Assembly (NCBI GenBank): GCA_019637075.1
Contig: JAHBWI010000005.1
Span: 1 to 64,000 of the forward strand
DNA: 64,000 nucleotides
Reading direction: 5' to 3'
From: Nitrospiraceae bacterium
GTDB lineage: Bacteria > Nitrospirota > Nitrospiria > Nitrospirales > Nitrospiraceae
Shown: positions 34,471 to 43,485 of the stretch, piece by piece
Numbering within the stretch: position 1 is the first letter of the stretch
How the letters are laid out: each line of letters opens with the position of its first letter
Program-made: the position numbers and the translations under genes
The notes under the pieces: generated by a model
What the model was told of the DNA's origin: nothing
Database searches by the model: none
Seen by the model: the letters and a program-made list of their open reading frames with translations, nothing else

Positions 34471-35466
34471 TTACATCATCTCCTCTCCGCCGGCGCCGGC
34501 GATGACGATTCGTCCTTCCTCTTCCAGCTTGCGGCACACCTTGAGGATGTTCTGCTGGGATTTTTCCACGTCGGCTACCTTGACTGGCCCGCGCGTTTCC
34601 ATATCCTCCTTGAGCATCTCGGCCGCACGGCTGGACATGTTTTTGAGAAACTTGTCCCGAATCTCCGGCGAAGACCCCCGCAAAGCGATCGGCAGATCCT
34701 CCTTGCTGATTTCTTTCATCAGCTCCTGCATGGCCCGATCTTCCAGCTTCACGAGGTCGTCGAAGACGAACATCAGGGCGCGAATGCTGTCGGCCAAGGC
34801 CTGATCACGCTCCGTAATCTTGGCCATGATCGAGCCTTCGGTGTTCTTGTCGAGGCGAGTCAGGATATCCGCCATCAGCTCAGGCCCGCCGACCGTCATG
34901 CTGGAAGTGCCGGTCGTGGCGGACAGGACTTCCTGCAGACTGTCACTCAACTCGGTCAAGACTTCCGGCTGTACTTCCTGCATCGTCGCCAATCGGATCG
35001 CCACGTCGTTCCGCAGCTGATCCGGCAGCAAACCCAGGACCGGACCGGCCTGCTCGGCCTCCATCTGCGCCAGGCAGACCGCAATCGTCTGCGGATGCTC
35101 CGCTCGCATCAGCTGGGCAACGGTTTTTGCGTCCACCCACTTCAGGGAATCGATGCCGGGATAGGTCTTCGTATTGAGGGAGTCCAGCATGCGGGTAGCC
35201 TTTTCGGGGCCGAGAGCCTTGATCAGGATGGCCTTCATGAACTCCTTGCCCTCGAACGCCACCTCACCGGAGGCGCTGGCCTTCTCGAATTCCGTAATCA
35301 CGCTGTCTTCCTCTTCCTTCGTGATATTCGCCGTGTCGCGCATGTAGGTGCCGAGCTTGCGAATATCCCGCGGATCGAGCGACTTCATCACCACCGCGGC
35401 GGCTTCCTCCCCGATCGCCCTCAGGAGAATCGCCGCTTTCTGCTCACCGGTCAGTTGTTTGGCCAT
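34471..35466 (-). CDS. fliG: Flagellar motor switch protein FliG
   Basis: The protein is 331 residues, matching E. coli. It has the EHPQT motif in the middle domain (MRAEHPQTIAVCLAQM), the MFVFDDLVKLEDRAMQELMKEI segment and the C-terminal torque helix region (DLPIALRGSSPEIRDKFLKNMSSRAAEMLKED in part) with charged residues facing the stator. FliG couples FliF to FliM and generates torque. It is directly abutted by the REC-fliH start codon. Confidence 0.97.
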   Translation of the reverse strand: MAKQLTGEQKAAILLRAIGEEAAAVVMKSLDPRDIRKLGTYMRDTANITKEEEDSVITEFEKASASGEVAFEGKEFMKAILIKALGPEKATRMLDSLNTKTYPGIDSLKWVDAKTVAQLMRAEHPQTIAVCLAQMEAEQAGPVLGLLPDQLRNDVAIRLATMQEVQPEVLTELSDSLQEVLSATTGTSSMTVGGPELMADILTRLDKNTEGSIMAKITERDQALADSIRALMFVFDDLVKLEDRAMQELMKEISKEDLPIALRGSSPEIRDKFLKNMSSRAAEMLKEDMETRGPVKVADVEKSQQNILKVCRKLEEEGRIVIAGAGGEEMM

Positions 35467-35479
35467 AGAGGGAGTCTGC

Positions 35480-37036
35480 CTATGCGTTATTCTTCAGCCA
35501 TTGTTTCACGACGACGGCCGTGTTGGCGGGGTTGCTCTTGGCCATCTCCAGGATCTGGGCCGGTTGCTTGCCGACGATGGCGGCTTCCACCTGGCCCACC
35601 GAGGCCGGCAATGTCGGAGTCTCCGCCGGGATCGGCGGTGCCGCCGTAGCGGCCAGCATTCCCAAGAGCGGACGGACGACCATGAAGAGAATGAGCAAGA
35701 AGAGCACGCCACCGACCGCATACCGCACGTAGGGCATCCACATCTTCGTCGATTCAACCGCCGCTTCCACGCCGGGTCCGGCCGGTTCTTCGGATGCAAA
35801 GCCGAACTGCACGTTGACCACCTCGACCTGGTCTTGCCGCTCCGCAGAGTACCCCATGGCCTTCTTCACGATCTCCTCGAACCGCTTCATTTCCTCCTCG
35901 GTCCGCGGCACATACTTCTTCGGCGTCTCGGCGGCACCCTCGGCGGCCTTCGCGGCTTCATAACTGCCATCGACGAGTACTGCGACGGACAACTTCTTGA
36001 TCGTTCCGGTCGGTTCGACGATGCGCGACACGGTCCGGCTGATCTCGTAGTTCACGGTCTCGTTCTTCGTCTGATTACTGTTCGAGCTGGTCTGGCCGCC
36101 CTCGCCTTCGGCGCCTCCCGGCACGTTCGATTCGACGCCGGGCACTCCGCCGGATGCGGCATTCACGCCGCTGGATTTCTCCTGCCCCCGCTGCTCGCTT
36201 CGCACCACCTGCCCGTTCGGGTCGAACCGCTCCTCGGTCGTTTCGATCTTGCGGAAATCCAAGACACTCGACACCCTCACGACGGCCTTGTTCAGGCCGA
36301 CGATCTTTTCGAGCATCGTCTGGATACGGGATTCGATGTCCTTCTCGAGTGTGCGCTGGTATTCCAGCTGAGTCCCGGAGAGACCGGCCGTTTCATCGGT
36401 GGATACGTTCGAGAGCAAATTCCCATGCCCGTCGACGACGGTCACGTCACGCGCTTGAAGCCCTTCCACGCTGCTCGAGACGAGGTGAACCACACCCTGG
36501 ATTTGCGCGCGGCTCAGAGATTGACTGGCCCGCAAGGCGATCACCACGGAGGCGCGGGGTCGATCCTGTTCCGTTGCAAAGAGCTTTCGTTCCGGCATCG
36601 CCAGGTGCACGCGCGCGCGCTCCACCTCCGGCATTTGCGCGATGGTTCTGGCCAATTCTCCCTGAAGCGCCCGTCGATAGTTGAGCTTTTGCACAAAGTC
36701 CGACATGCCCAGCGTCGACCGGTCGAAGATCTCATAGCCGACACCGCCGCCGTGCGGCAGTCCTTGGCTTGCCAATTCCAGCCTGAGGTCATGCACCTGC
36801 GCGTTCGGCACAAGGATGGTCGTGCCGCCGTTGGTGGTCTCATACGGCACCTTGCCGTCCTTGAGCTTGTCGATGATCGATGCCGCGTCATCCGTCGCCA
36901 GGTTGGCAAAGAGCACCTGCATGTCCGGCTGTTGGGTCCACAATGTGACGGCAATCAGACCGGCCACGGACCCGGCAAGGGCAAGGAGAATGATGAAGCG
37001 CTGGCTGATCGTGAATTGGCTGAAGTTCGGCAACAT
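35480..37036 (-). CDS. fliF: Flagellar MS-ring protein FliF
   Basis: The protein is 518 residues. Membrane helices lie at about 14-33 (FIILLALAGSVAGLIAVTL) and 433-453 (YAVGGVLFLLILFMVV), enclosing a periplasmic region with ring-building motifs (SLGLSDFVQK-like GMSDFVQKLNYRRALQGELARTI). The cytoplasmic tail (QILEMAKSNPANTAVVVKQWL) is the FliG-binding helix pair. It founds the basal body. It is 13 bases upstream of fliG. Confidence 0.97.
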   Translation of the reverse strand: MLPNFSQFTISQRFIILLALAGSVAGLIAVTLWTQQPDMQVLFANLATDDAASIIDKLKDGKVPYETTNGGTTILVPNAQVHDLRLELASQGLPHGGGVGYEIFDRSTLGMSDFVQKLNYRRALQGELARTIAQMPEVERARVHLAMPERKLFATEQDRPRASVVIALRASQSLSRAQIQGVVHLVSSSVEGLQARDVTVVDGHGNLLSNVSTDETAGLSGTQLEYQRTLEKDIESRIQTMLEKIVGLNKAVVRVSSVLDFRKIETTEERFDPNGQVVRSEQRGQEKSSGVNAASGGVPGVESNVPGGAEGEGGQTSSNSNQTKNETVNYEISRTVSRIVEPTGTIKKLSVAVLVDGSYEAAKAAEGAAETPKKYVPRTEEEMKRFEEIVKKAMGYSAERQDQVEVVNVQFGFASEEPAGPGVEAAVESTKMWMPYVRYAVGGVLFLLILFMVVRPLLGMLAATAAPPIPAETPTLPASVGQVEAAIVGKQPAQILEMAKSNPANTAVVVKQWLKNNA

Positions 37037-37085
37037 AGCGAGAACAATCCTTTAGTCCGGACGCCTGCGTACGGAGGGCCTGTCG

Positions 37086-37400
37086 TCAGATCTGCATGCG
37101 CTGAATTTCTTCGTAAGCGGAGATCAGCTTATTGCGCACCTGCATCATCAATTGAAACGACACGTCGGCCTGTTGCAAAGCGACCATCGTTTGGTGAATG
37201 TTCTGCGACTGCCCGGTCACCAAATCTTCAACCGCCTTGCTGGCGCCGCTTTGGGCCTGATTGATGGAACTGATCGCATCCTTGAGCGAGCCCATGAATT
37301 GCGAGGTGGCGCCCGGTTCCGCAGATTGTCCCGGAGCAAGAATGTCGGCGACGTCGGGCGGACGAGGCACGCTCATGCCCGTGAGTTTGAGGTCTGTCAT
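37086..37400 (-). CDS. fliE: Hook-basal body protein FliE
   Basis: The protein is 104 residues from ATG 37400, two bases after the flgC stop; the longer frame to 37433 would overlap flgC. The C-terminal part (VEDLVTGQSQNIHQTMVALQQADVSFQLMMQVRNKLISAYEEIQRMQI in part) is the FliE signature. FliE joins the MS ring and export gate to the rod. Confidence 0.94.
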   Translation of the reverse strand: MTDLKLTGMSVPRPPDVADILAPGQSAEPGATSQFMGSLKDAISSINQAQSGASKAVEDLVTGQSQNIHQTMVALQQADVSFQLMMQVRNKLISAYEEIQRMQI

Positions 37401-37402
37401 GA

Positions 37403-37852
37403 CTATTTCCCGATCTCCAGCGCGCGATTCCACATCGTACGCGCGGCGGTGATGGCTTGCACGTTGGCTTCATAGGCGCGGGAAGCGCCGATCATATTGA
37501 CCATTTCCTCCATCACGTTCACATTGGGCATCTTGACGTAGCCGTTCTTGTCGGCGTCGGGATGGCGCGGGTCGTAGACCGTTTGTCCGGGCTTGGTGTC
37601 CTCAACCACGCGCGTCACCTTGACGCCGTCCAGCGCATGCGCACCGGGTCCCGACGCCGCCTGGCGCAGTGCGCGCTGAAAGGCCCCTCCCACAGGAGCG
37701 GATTGAAACACGACGTCGCGGCGCCGGTAGGGCCCGCCGGCGCTCGTCCTGGTCGATTGGGCGTTCGCCAGGTTGCTCGCAATGACGTTCAAACGGTGCC
37801 GTTGCGCATCCAGAGCCGACACCGACACAGCAAGACTATCGGTCATATCCAT
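37403..37852 (-). CDS. flgC: Proximal rod protein FlgC
   Basis: The protein is 149 residues, typical size. The start (LAVSVSALDAQRHRLNVIASNLANAQSTRTSAGGPYRRRDVVF in part) and the C-terminal MPNVNVMEEMVNMIGASRAYEANVQAITAARTM are rod signatures. The GGPYRR segment is specific for FlgC. It lies between flgB and fliE. Confidence 0.96.
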   Translation of the reverse strand: MDMTDSLAVSVSALDAQRHRLNVIASNLANAQSTRTSAGGPYRRRDVVFQSAPVGGAFQRALRQAASGPGAHALDGVKVTRVVEDTKPGQTVYDPRHPDADKNGYVKMPNVNVMEEMVNMIGASRAYEANVQAITAARTMWNRALEIGK

Positions 37853-37887
37853 CGGTCACCTCGCGGTTGAAGCCCGGATTCCGGGCG

Positions 37888-38295
37888 TTAACGTCCTTCG
37901 CGGATCGCGGCCAACAACGACCGGAACCGCATGCTGATGATGGTTGCCGCCGTGTTGTACTGCATGGCGTTGTCTGACATCTTGGCCATTTCCAACTCGA
38001 TGTTGACGGTATTCGCGTCAAGCGGCAGATCTCCCGCCCCGACTTCCTCAATCCGTCCCGTCACCCGTTGGAAGCCGTCACCCTTGGGTCCGATGTGGGT
38101 GGGATGAGTCGATACCAGCGTGATGGGAAGCTTGCCTCGCTGAGCCGAGGCTAACGCTTCTCCGAAGTTCAGCTCCGTGGCACGGTATCGGGGCGTCTCC
38201 TCGTTCGCGATATTCGCCGCGATAACCTTCTGCCGGGCCCCCCGGAGATCCAACGATCGCTCCAACAGATGCATCGTCTTGTCGATGATGTTCAT
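37888..38295 (-). CDS. flgB: Proximal rod protein FlgB
   Basis: The protein is 135 residues from ATG 38295, preceded by GGGGGGAG; the frame is open to 38328 but MNIIDKTMHLLERSLDLRGARQKVIAANIANEETPRYRATEL (in part) is where the family begins. C-terminus VNIELEMAKMSDNAMQYNTAATIISMRFRSLLAAI is a rod motif. It is the first gene of the nine-gene flgB-to-motE operon. Confidence 0.95.
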   Translation of the reverse strand: MNIIDKTMHLLERSLDLRGARQKVIAANIANEETPRYRATELNFGEALASAQRGKLPITLVSTHPTHIGPKGDGFQRVTGRIEEVGAGDLPLDANTVNIELEMAKMSDNAMQYNTAATIISMRFRSLLAAIREGR

Positions 38296-38323
38296 CCGCT
38301 CCCCCCTTCCTGCAACAATACGG

Positions 38324-38339
38324 TGCAATCGGCATACCC
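38324..38339 (-). promoter_or_regulatory. Candidate sigma-54 promoter of the flgB operon
   Basis: The minus strand reads GGGTATGCCGATTGCA: perfect -12 (TTGCA) and correct GG-to-GC distance, with a weaker -24 box. It gives a short leader with the GGGGGGAG site before the flgB ATG. Confidence 0.45.
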
Positions 38340-38445
38340 GCCCCGTTCACCGAGCCTGCTGAAAACCCCCTCATCCGACAACCGGGCAAATGGATCCCCT
38401 GGGTAGTTTTCGCTGAAACCGGGCAATTTTTGCCGCCTATAGGCT

Positions 38446-39864
38446 TTAGGGCTTTTCTGCCGCCACTTGGTACCCCAGATCCCGATACTCGCGGAGTTTG
38501 TTCCGTAACGTACGGATGCTGATGCCCAGTTCTTTGGCCGCATGGGTCCGATTCTCTTTCACCCGTGCCAAGGTCTTGAAGATCAGGTCCCGTTCCATCT
38601 CCCAGAGCGAACCATGCGCAGACGAGGCCGGTACGGGCTCGACAACCTCCGGGTCCCTCGGCGGCACAGAGCCGTCTCCCCCCAGCAGATGCTCGACATC
38701 GACGACGCCACCGGAGGCCACGAGGATTGCGCGCTCCATGACGTTTTCCAGTTCGCGCACGTTACCCTTCCAGGTACGGCCCTGCAGCTCCCGGATGGCT
38801 CGCTCCGATAGTGTCGGCGCAGTCAGTCCATTACGCGCCGCCGAAGCTTTGAGAAAGTGGCGAGCCAGCAGTGGAATATCCCCCGTTCGCTCGCGCAGCG
38901 GCGGCACCGTCACGGGAAACACGTTCAACCGGTAAAACAAGTCCTCGCGGAACCGCCCCTGAGTGACCTCGTGATAAAGGGAGCGGTTGGTGGTGGCGAT
39001 CACTCGAATGTTGACCGGGACCGGCTCGCGCCCGCCGATGCGATCGACTTCGCGCTCCTGGAGCACGCGCAGTAGCTTGGCCTGCAAACCGAGATTCATT
39101 TCGCTGATCTCGTCGAGAAACAGCGTTCCCGTATGGGCCATTTCGAATTTGCCGAGCTTGCGCTGAATCGCCCCGGTAAACGCGCCGCGTTCATGGCCGA
39201 AGAGTTCGCTCTCCAGGAGGCTGTCCGGAAGTGCCGCGCAGTTCAACGCCACGAAGGGGCGATGGGCACGCGGGCTCCGCGCATGGATGTAACGGGCCAT
39301 CAGCTCCTTGCCGGTACCGCTCTCTCCGCTGATCAACACGGTGGCCTGGCTTGCAGCCACGCCTTCCAGCGTAGTCAGGAGCCGAATCATGCCGGGATCT
39401 TGCGTCAGGATGGCCCGCGCTTCCATCGTGACCGAGCCGGCCTGTTCATCGGGCACCGAACAAGCCTGCAGGTTCAGAATTACACGCTCGAGCAGGTCGG
39501 TGGAAAAAGGTTTGAGGATGTAGTCGTTCGCGCCGTATTTCATGGCCTCTACGGCCGTTTCCACGGTCCCGTAGGCGGTCATCAACACGATGGCGGTCTG
39601 GGGCGATTTCTGTTTGATCTCTTTGACCAGTTCCAACCCATTCATGCGCGGCATCTTCAGGTCGGTCACCACGAGCCAGGGTTTCAGACGCTCCACCTGC
39701 TCGAGAGCATCGGCCCCATCGATAGCCCCCTTCACCTGGAATCCCATGCGCCTGACCGTTTCAGACAGAGCCGTCCGCATAGAGGGTTCATCGTCGACGA
39801 TCAACACTAAGCGGCTCTCCTCGCCGGACGATCCAGGGCCTTGAATGCCTTGATTGACGCTCAT
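38446..39864 (-). CDS. Sigma-54-dependent response regulator, FleR/FlrC-like
   Basis: The protein is 472 residues: receiver (DDE, phospho-acceptor in VVTDLKMP), AAA+ domain with GESGTGKE, intact sigma-54 contact loop GAFTGA, and a Fis-type helix-turn-helix ([23 protein letters not shown]) that closely follows FleR/FlrC proteins. FleR/FlrC is phosphorylated by FleS/FlrB and opens sigma-54 promoters of hook and basal-body genes. It overlaps the kinase upstream by 4 bases and lies just before flgB. Its likely targets are the sigma-54-like sites at flgF, fliL, fliK and flgB. Confidence 0.9.
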   Translation of the reverse strand: MSVNQGIQGPGSSGEESRLVLIVDDEPSMRTALSETVRRMGFQVKGAIDGADALEQVERLKPWLVVTDLKMPRMNGLELVKEIKQKSPQTAIVLMTAYGTVETAVEAMKYGANDYILKPFSTDLLERVILNLQACSVPDEQAGSVTMEARAILTQDPGMIRLLTTLEGVAASQATVLISGESGTGKELMARYIHARSPRAHRPFVALNCAALPDSLLESELFGHERGAFTGAIQRKLGKFEMAHTGTLFLDEISEMNLGLQAKLLRVLQEREVDRIGGREPVPVNIRVIATTNRSLYHEVTQGRFREDLFYRLNVFPVTVPPLRERTGDIPLLARHFLKASAARNGLTAPTLSERAIRELQGRTWKGNVRELENVMERAILVASGGVVDVEHLLGGDGSVPPRDPEVVEPVPASSAHGSLWEMERDLIFKTLARVKENRTHAAKELGISIRTLRNKLREYRDLGYQVAAEKP

Positions 39865-41156
39865 TCCTCATTCTCCTCTTCCGCCGATACCGGATCTGCA
39901 ACCAACAAGTGTTGATAAGGGCTCTTGTCACCATGAGAGGTAGGCCGGCTGTCTCCTTGGACTGGTCCTTTGGGGAGGACGATAATGAAGGTCGTGCCTT
40001 GACCTGCGACACTTTCCACATCGATTCGTCCGTGATGCGCCTCGATCAGGGCATGCACGATGGCAAGGCCCAAACCAGTGCCGTGATCCTTCGTCGTAAA
40101 GAACGGGTCGAACACCCGCGAGAGGTGCTCCGGCGCAATCCCGCAGCCGGTATCGCTGACCGTCACCTGCACTTCGGATAGATCCGCGGATTCCGCCCGT
40201 TGGAGCGTCACCCCAATCGTCAAGGTGCCCCCAGTCGGCATGGCCTGCACCGCATTCAACACAAGATTTAACAAGACCTGCTTCATCTTGGCCGCATCGC
40301 ACCAAAGCTGCGGCACGAGCGGATCCAGATGAAATCGTACTTCGATCGGCGCGGTCGAGATCGCGTGGGCCGCCAGCGTCAACACGTCGACGATCAACGG
40401 CTCGGTATCGTGCCAAGCGGCTTTCGAACAATCCGGCCTCGTATAGACAAGGAGATTGGATAACAGACGATCCATGGATTGGACTGCGACGGAGATGTGC
40501 TCGGCATATGCCCGAAGGTGAGGAAATTCCCGAAGGTCCTTGCGAAGCATCGAGGCGAACAGTTCCACGCTTCCCAGGGGGTTTCGAATCTCATGGGCGA
40601 TACAGCCCACCATCTGGCCCATGGCTTCCAAGCGGTTTCGTCGCTGGAGTCGTTCCTCCAGCTGACGGATGCGAGTGACGTCGTGAATGAGGACCAGGCG
40701 ACCGATAGAGGCACCGGATGCGTCGGTCAAGTCGGTCTGGGAAAGCGCAATCGCCACACCGTTGGGGAGGATCATCGGGTAGGCGCGATGGTCCTTCGTG
40801 ATCTCGTGCAGGACTTCCGTGGCGGTCCTTCCACGAAGCCGCTCCTGCGGGATGCTCAACAACCGTTCGGCCGACTGGTTACACCGCACGATGATATCGC
40901 CGCGGTCCGCGACAATGACGCCGGTATCGAGAGACTCCAGCACGGCGGTCACATGGGCGCGCATTTCCTCGGTCTCGCGCAGATGCTCGCGCAGACTGGC
41001 GTTCGTCTGCGCCAACTCCAAATCCATCTGGTGTAGCCGTGTCGTGAGTGCGGCGTAGGATTGCTGCAGGACCGTCGCGGCCTGATCGAAGTCATGGAAG
41101 GCCCGGGTAAGGAGCTCGCTCTGGCCTTGCTGAGGAATCGGCAGAAACGCGGTCAT
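39861..41156 (-). CDS. Cytoplasmic sensor histidine kinase, FleS/FlrB-like
   Basis: The protein is 431 residues. A coiled coil (about 20-65) leads to a PAS domain (VLESLDTGVIVADRGDIIVRCN in part), HisKA with IAHEIRNPLGSVELFASML, and HATPase motifs NLVLNAVQAMP, DTGCGI and GTGLGLAIV. No membrane helix is visible. The arrangement matches FleS/FlrB, the soluble kinase for FleR/FlrC. The gene overlaps both its neighbours by 4 bases, forming a tight TPR-kinase-regulator operon. The signal is unknown; in other bacteria it reflects completion of the MS ring/export gate. Confidence 0.88.
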   Translation of the reverse strand: MTAFLPIPQQGQSELLTRAFHDFDQAATVLQQSYAALTTRLHQMDLELAQTNASLREHLRETEEMRAHVTAVLESLDTGVIVADRGDIIVRCNQSAERLLSIPQERLRGRTATEVLHEITKDHRAYPMILPNGVAIALSQTDLTDASGASIGRLVLIHDVTRIRQLEERLQRRNRLEAMGQMVGCIAHEIRNPLGSVELFASMLRKDLREFPHLRAYAEHISVAVQSMDRLLSNLLVYTRPDCSKAAWHDTEPLIVDVLTLAAHAISTAPIEVRFHLDPLVPQLWCDAAKMKQVLLNLVLNAVQAMPTGGTLTIGVTLQRAESADLSEVQVTVSDTGCGIAPEHLSRVFDPFFTTKDHGTGLGLAIVHALIEAHHGRIDVESVAGQGTTFIIVLPKGPVQGDSRPTSHGDKSPYQHLLVADPVSAEEENEE

Positions 41157-43315
41157 GGACGACCTCCTTCGGCTTTGGCAGGCGACGACGTATCAGCCGC
41201 CAGCACGGCGGCGATTCGCTGCACCAGAATGTCGTCATTCTCCTTGAGTTCCTGCAGCCCCGCCCGAGCGAGTTCCGGCTGCTTGGCTTCTTTCGCCAAA
41301 CGGACGATTTGAAACCGAATCCAGACCGTTTGATCAGCTGTCGGAGAGACCCCCAGCGCCTTTTGGTAAATCGTCATCGCCTTGGCATGCTGGTTGAGAC
41401 GATGGAGGGCATCGGCATACAGAACCATTTCACCCGCGTTCAGCACGGCACCGGTCTTCGTCACCTCGTCATACGCCACAATGGCCTCGTCCAATCGCTT
41501 GGCCAGCGCTAGAGCGTTGGCGATTTTGAGCACCACCAACGGCCGCCGTTCGTCCTTGGGGTGATGCTGCAACCATTGCCGTCCGAGCTTGACGAGGGCC
41601 AGGTGGTTCCCCTCCTGACCCAACGCGGCCAGCAATCCCAGCAGAGACTCGGCGCCGAACCGTCCGATCGGATATTGCAACCGGTACCGCTCAAACACTG
41701 CGCGTGCCGCTTGCGGGTCTCTCTGGTCCAAATAACTTTCCCCCAGGCCCAGCAAGGCCGCCTCCTGAAGCTTTTCGGCGGCGGGGTCACGAATGACCGA
41801 CTGATAAATCCGTGCGGCTTCGACGGGAAAGCCGGCCCGTCGATGGGCGTCGGCGATCCGGACGATCAGTTCGCTTCCCGCATAGAGTCGATCCGCGAAC
41901 GGTCCGTGCTGGTGGTACATGGTCAAGAGTTCAAAGTCGTCGCCCTCTCTGATCGCCCGTTCCAACCGCGGCTGCAAATGTGCCACCAGACGCGCGCCGC
42001 TCTTTTCCGGCCAAGGATCACCCTCGATTTTTCCCGCTCGCTCCACCACCTTCTGGTAAATCGCGATCGCCTCGGCCTGCTTGCCCGCGCGCTCCTGCGC
42101 CTCACCGAGGTGAAACATCGCTTCGCTGCCGACGGTCGTGTCCTCGTATTCCTTTCCCATCGTCTCAAAGACTTCGTGCTGGCTCATTGTCTCGCCGGGA
42201 TGCAGCGGAACATCCGAGATGAGCGCAGTCACGGTTTGCCGAAGGTTCACGGCGCCGTCGTCCGGCTCGGTGCGCGCGTCAACATCCGCGTAACGAATCC
42301 GCGCCATGCCGGAGACCGGCGTGCCTTGATACTGGCGTGTCGCCGCGGCATAGAAGAATCTGGCGGAGTTCCATTGGCCCGCATCGCGGAAGGTATCGCC
42401 CAAGTGAATCAGGACGAATGGGGCTTCTTGTTTGTGAGGAAAGACGTTGTAGAACAACAACAACTGTTGCCGGGCGACCGGCAGACGTTTGAATTCCGTG
42501 GCGGTATCCGCGTATCTGAGGAGGGCGTAGGGATCTTTACGGAAGATGCTGGGCCAACGCTTCGACGTCGCTTCAAAGAGTTCATCCGCATCCTTCATGC
42601 GCCCTTCTCGATATACCGCATGAGCCTGTGCCAGCATGGCGGCTGCCACCAGAACAGGGTCGGTCGTATGACGTCGGACCATCTCGAACGTCTGACCGGC
42701 CTCTCGCCACTTCGTCAAGCCGAGAAAGGCGTACCCCATCCCGAGAAGGGCCCGATTGGCATCGTAGGAATCGACGTCCGAATGTCCCAACGTCCGTTGA
42801 TAGGCGACCTGTGCCTCCTGATACCAGCCTTGCTCCCGGTAGAGGTCGCCGATTCTCCATCCCGCGCGTCTGGCGTTGGTGGACTTGGGATCGTCCCGTA
42901 GCAGAGCCCGATAGCGTTCGATAACCTCAGAACGGCTCCCTTCGGTGCCCTGAAGCTTGAGTTGGGATTCTGCGAGAAACGCCTGAGCGGCGGCGATCAA
43001 CGGATGGTCGGGGTTCTCCTTGGCAAACGCCAGGAAGGTCAGGCGCGCATCCAGCACATCGCCTTTTGAGAAGGCCGCGGCGCCGTGATCGAACTGCTCC
43101 CAGTCTTTACTGAGGGTTAGGCGTTCGAAACGAGGACCACCGTCCGGGAGTTGTGCGTGTAGGAGTTCCGAAGGTTCCGGGAGGGATTCAGGAATAGTCC
43201 GAACCTCGACGTCCCGACCAGCCCCTAGGGTTGAGTCCGCAATAGTCAGCAGGCAACCAAGCCCGACAAGGAGCGCACCCACCGCCAGCAATGTAGAGAC
43301 CTGCGACTTTTGCAC
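41153..43315 (-). CDS. Membrane-anchored TPR-repeat protein of the FleSR-like operon
   Basis: The protein is about 720 residues. An N-terminal hydrophobic segment (LLAVGALLVGLGCLLTI) should anchor it, with the bulk probably periplasmic. From about 85 to 700 it is a string of TPR-like helical pairs (GWRIGDLYREQGWYQEAQVAYQRTLG, LGEAQERAGKQAEAIAIYQKVVE, LGLGESYLDQRDPQAARAVFERY), so a protein-binding scaffold is likely. GTG 43315 is preferred; a TTG at 43324 is in frame. The stop overlaps the FleS-like kinase start by 4 bases, linking it to flagellar control. I do not recognise a named family. Confidence 0.75.
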   Translation of the reverse strand: MQKSQVSTLLAVGALLVGLGCLLTIADSTLGAGRDVEVRTIPESLPEPSELLHAQLPDGGPRFERLTLSKDWEQFDHGAAAFSKGDVLDARLTFLAFAKENPDHPLIAAAQAFLAESQLKLQGTEGSRSEVIERYRALLRDDPKSTNARRAGWRIGDLYREQGWYQEAQVAYQRTLGHSDVDSYDANRALLGMGYAFLGLTKWREAGQTFEMVRRHTTDPVLVAAAMLAQAHAVYREGRMKDADELFEATSKRWPSIFRKDPYALLRYADTATEFKRLPVARQQLLLFYNVFPHKQEAPFVLIHLGDTFRDAGQWNSARFFYAAATRQYQGTPVSGMARIRYADVDARTEPDDGAVNLRQTVTALISDVPLHPGETMSQHEVFETMGKEYEDTTVGSEAMFHLGEAQERAGKQAEAIAIYQKVVERAGKIEGDPWPEKSGARLVAHLQPRLERAIREGDDFELLTMYHQHGPFADRLYAGSELIVRIADAHRRAGFPVEAARIYQSVIRDPAAEKLQEAALLGLGESYLDQRDPQAARAVFERYRLQYPIGRFGAESLLGLLAALGQEGNHLALVKLGRQWLQHHPKDERRPLVVLKIANALALAKRLDEAIVAYDEVTKTGAVLNAGEMVLYADALHRLNQHAKAMTIYQKALGVSPTADQTVWIRFQIVRLAKEAKQPELARAGLQELKENDDILVQRIAAVLAADTSSPAKAEGGRP

Positions 43316-43329
43316 GGAAGTCAAAAGTC

Positions 43330-43345
43330 AGCAAGTCCCGTGCCC
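43330..43345 (-). promoter_or_regulatory. Possible sigma-54 promoter at the TPR-FleSR operon
   Basis: The minus strand reads GGGCACGGGACTTGCT with correct 12-base GG-GC distance. The predicted start is only about 4 bases before GTG 43315, which leaves no room for a ribosome site, so either the transcript is nearly leaderless, the start codon is further in, or this is chance. Confidence 0.35.
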
Positions 43346-43485
43346 TCGCCCGGCAAGAAACTCAGTGGAAACAACGCGTGATTTGAAAGGGAAATTGGCC
43401 CACCTGACGCAGGCCGTCAGAAATCCCGACAGACAGGGCCTGCCGGGCGGTCAAGAAAATGACAGCCGTCAGCAGACTGGAAGGC

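Noticed and set aside
38450-38470. Sigma-54-like TGGCGGCAGAAAAGC at the end of the FleR-like gene
   Set aside because: GG and GC are 12 apart but the -12 box is AAGC and the bases are the last codons of the regulator; the site at 38324-38339 fits flgB better.
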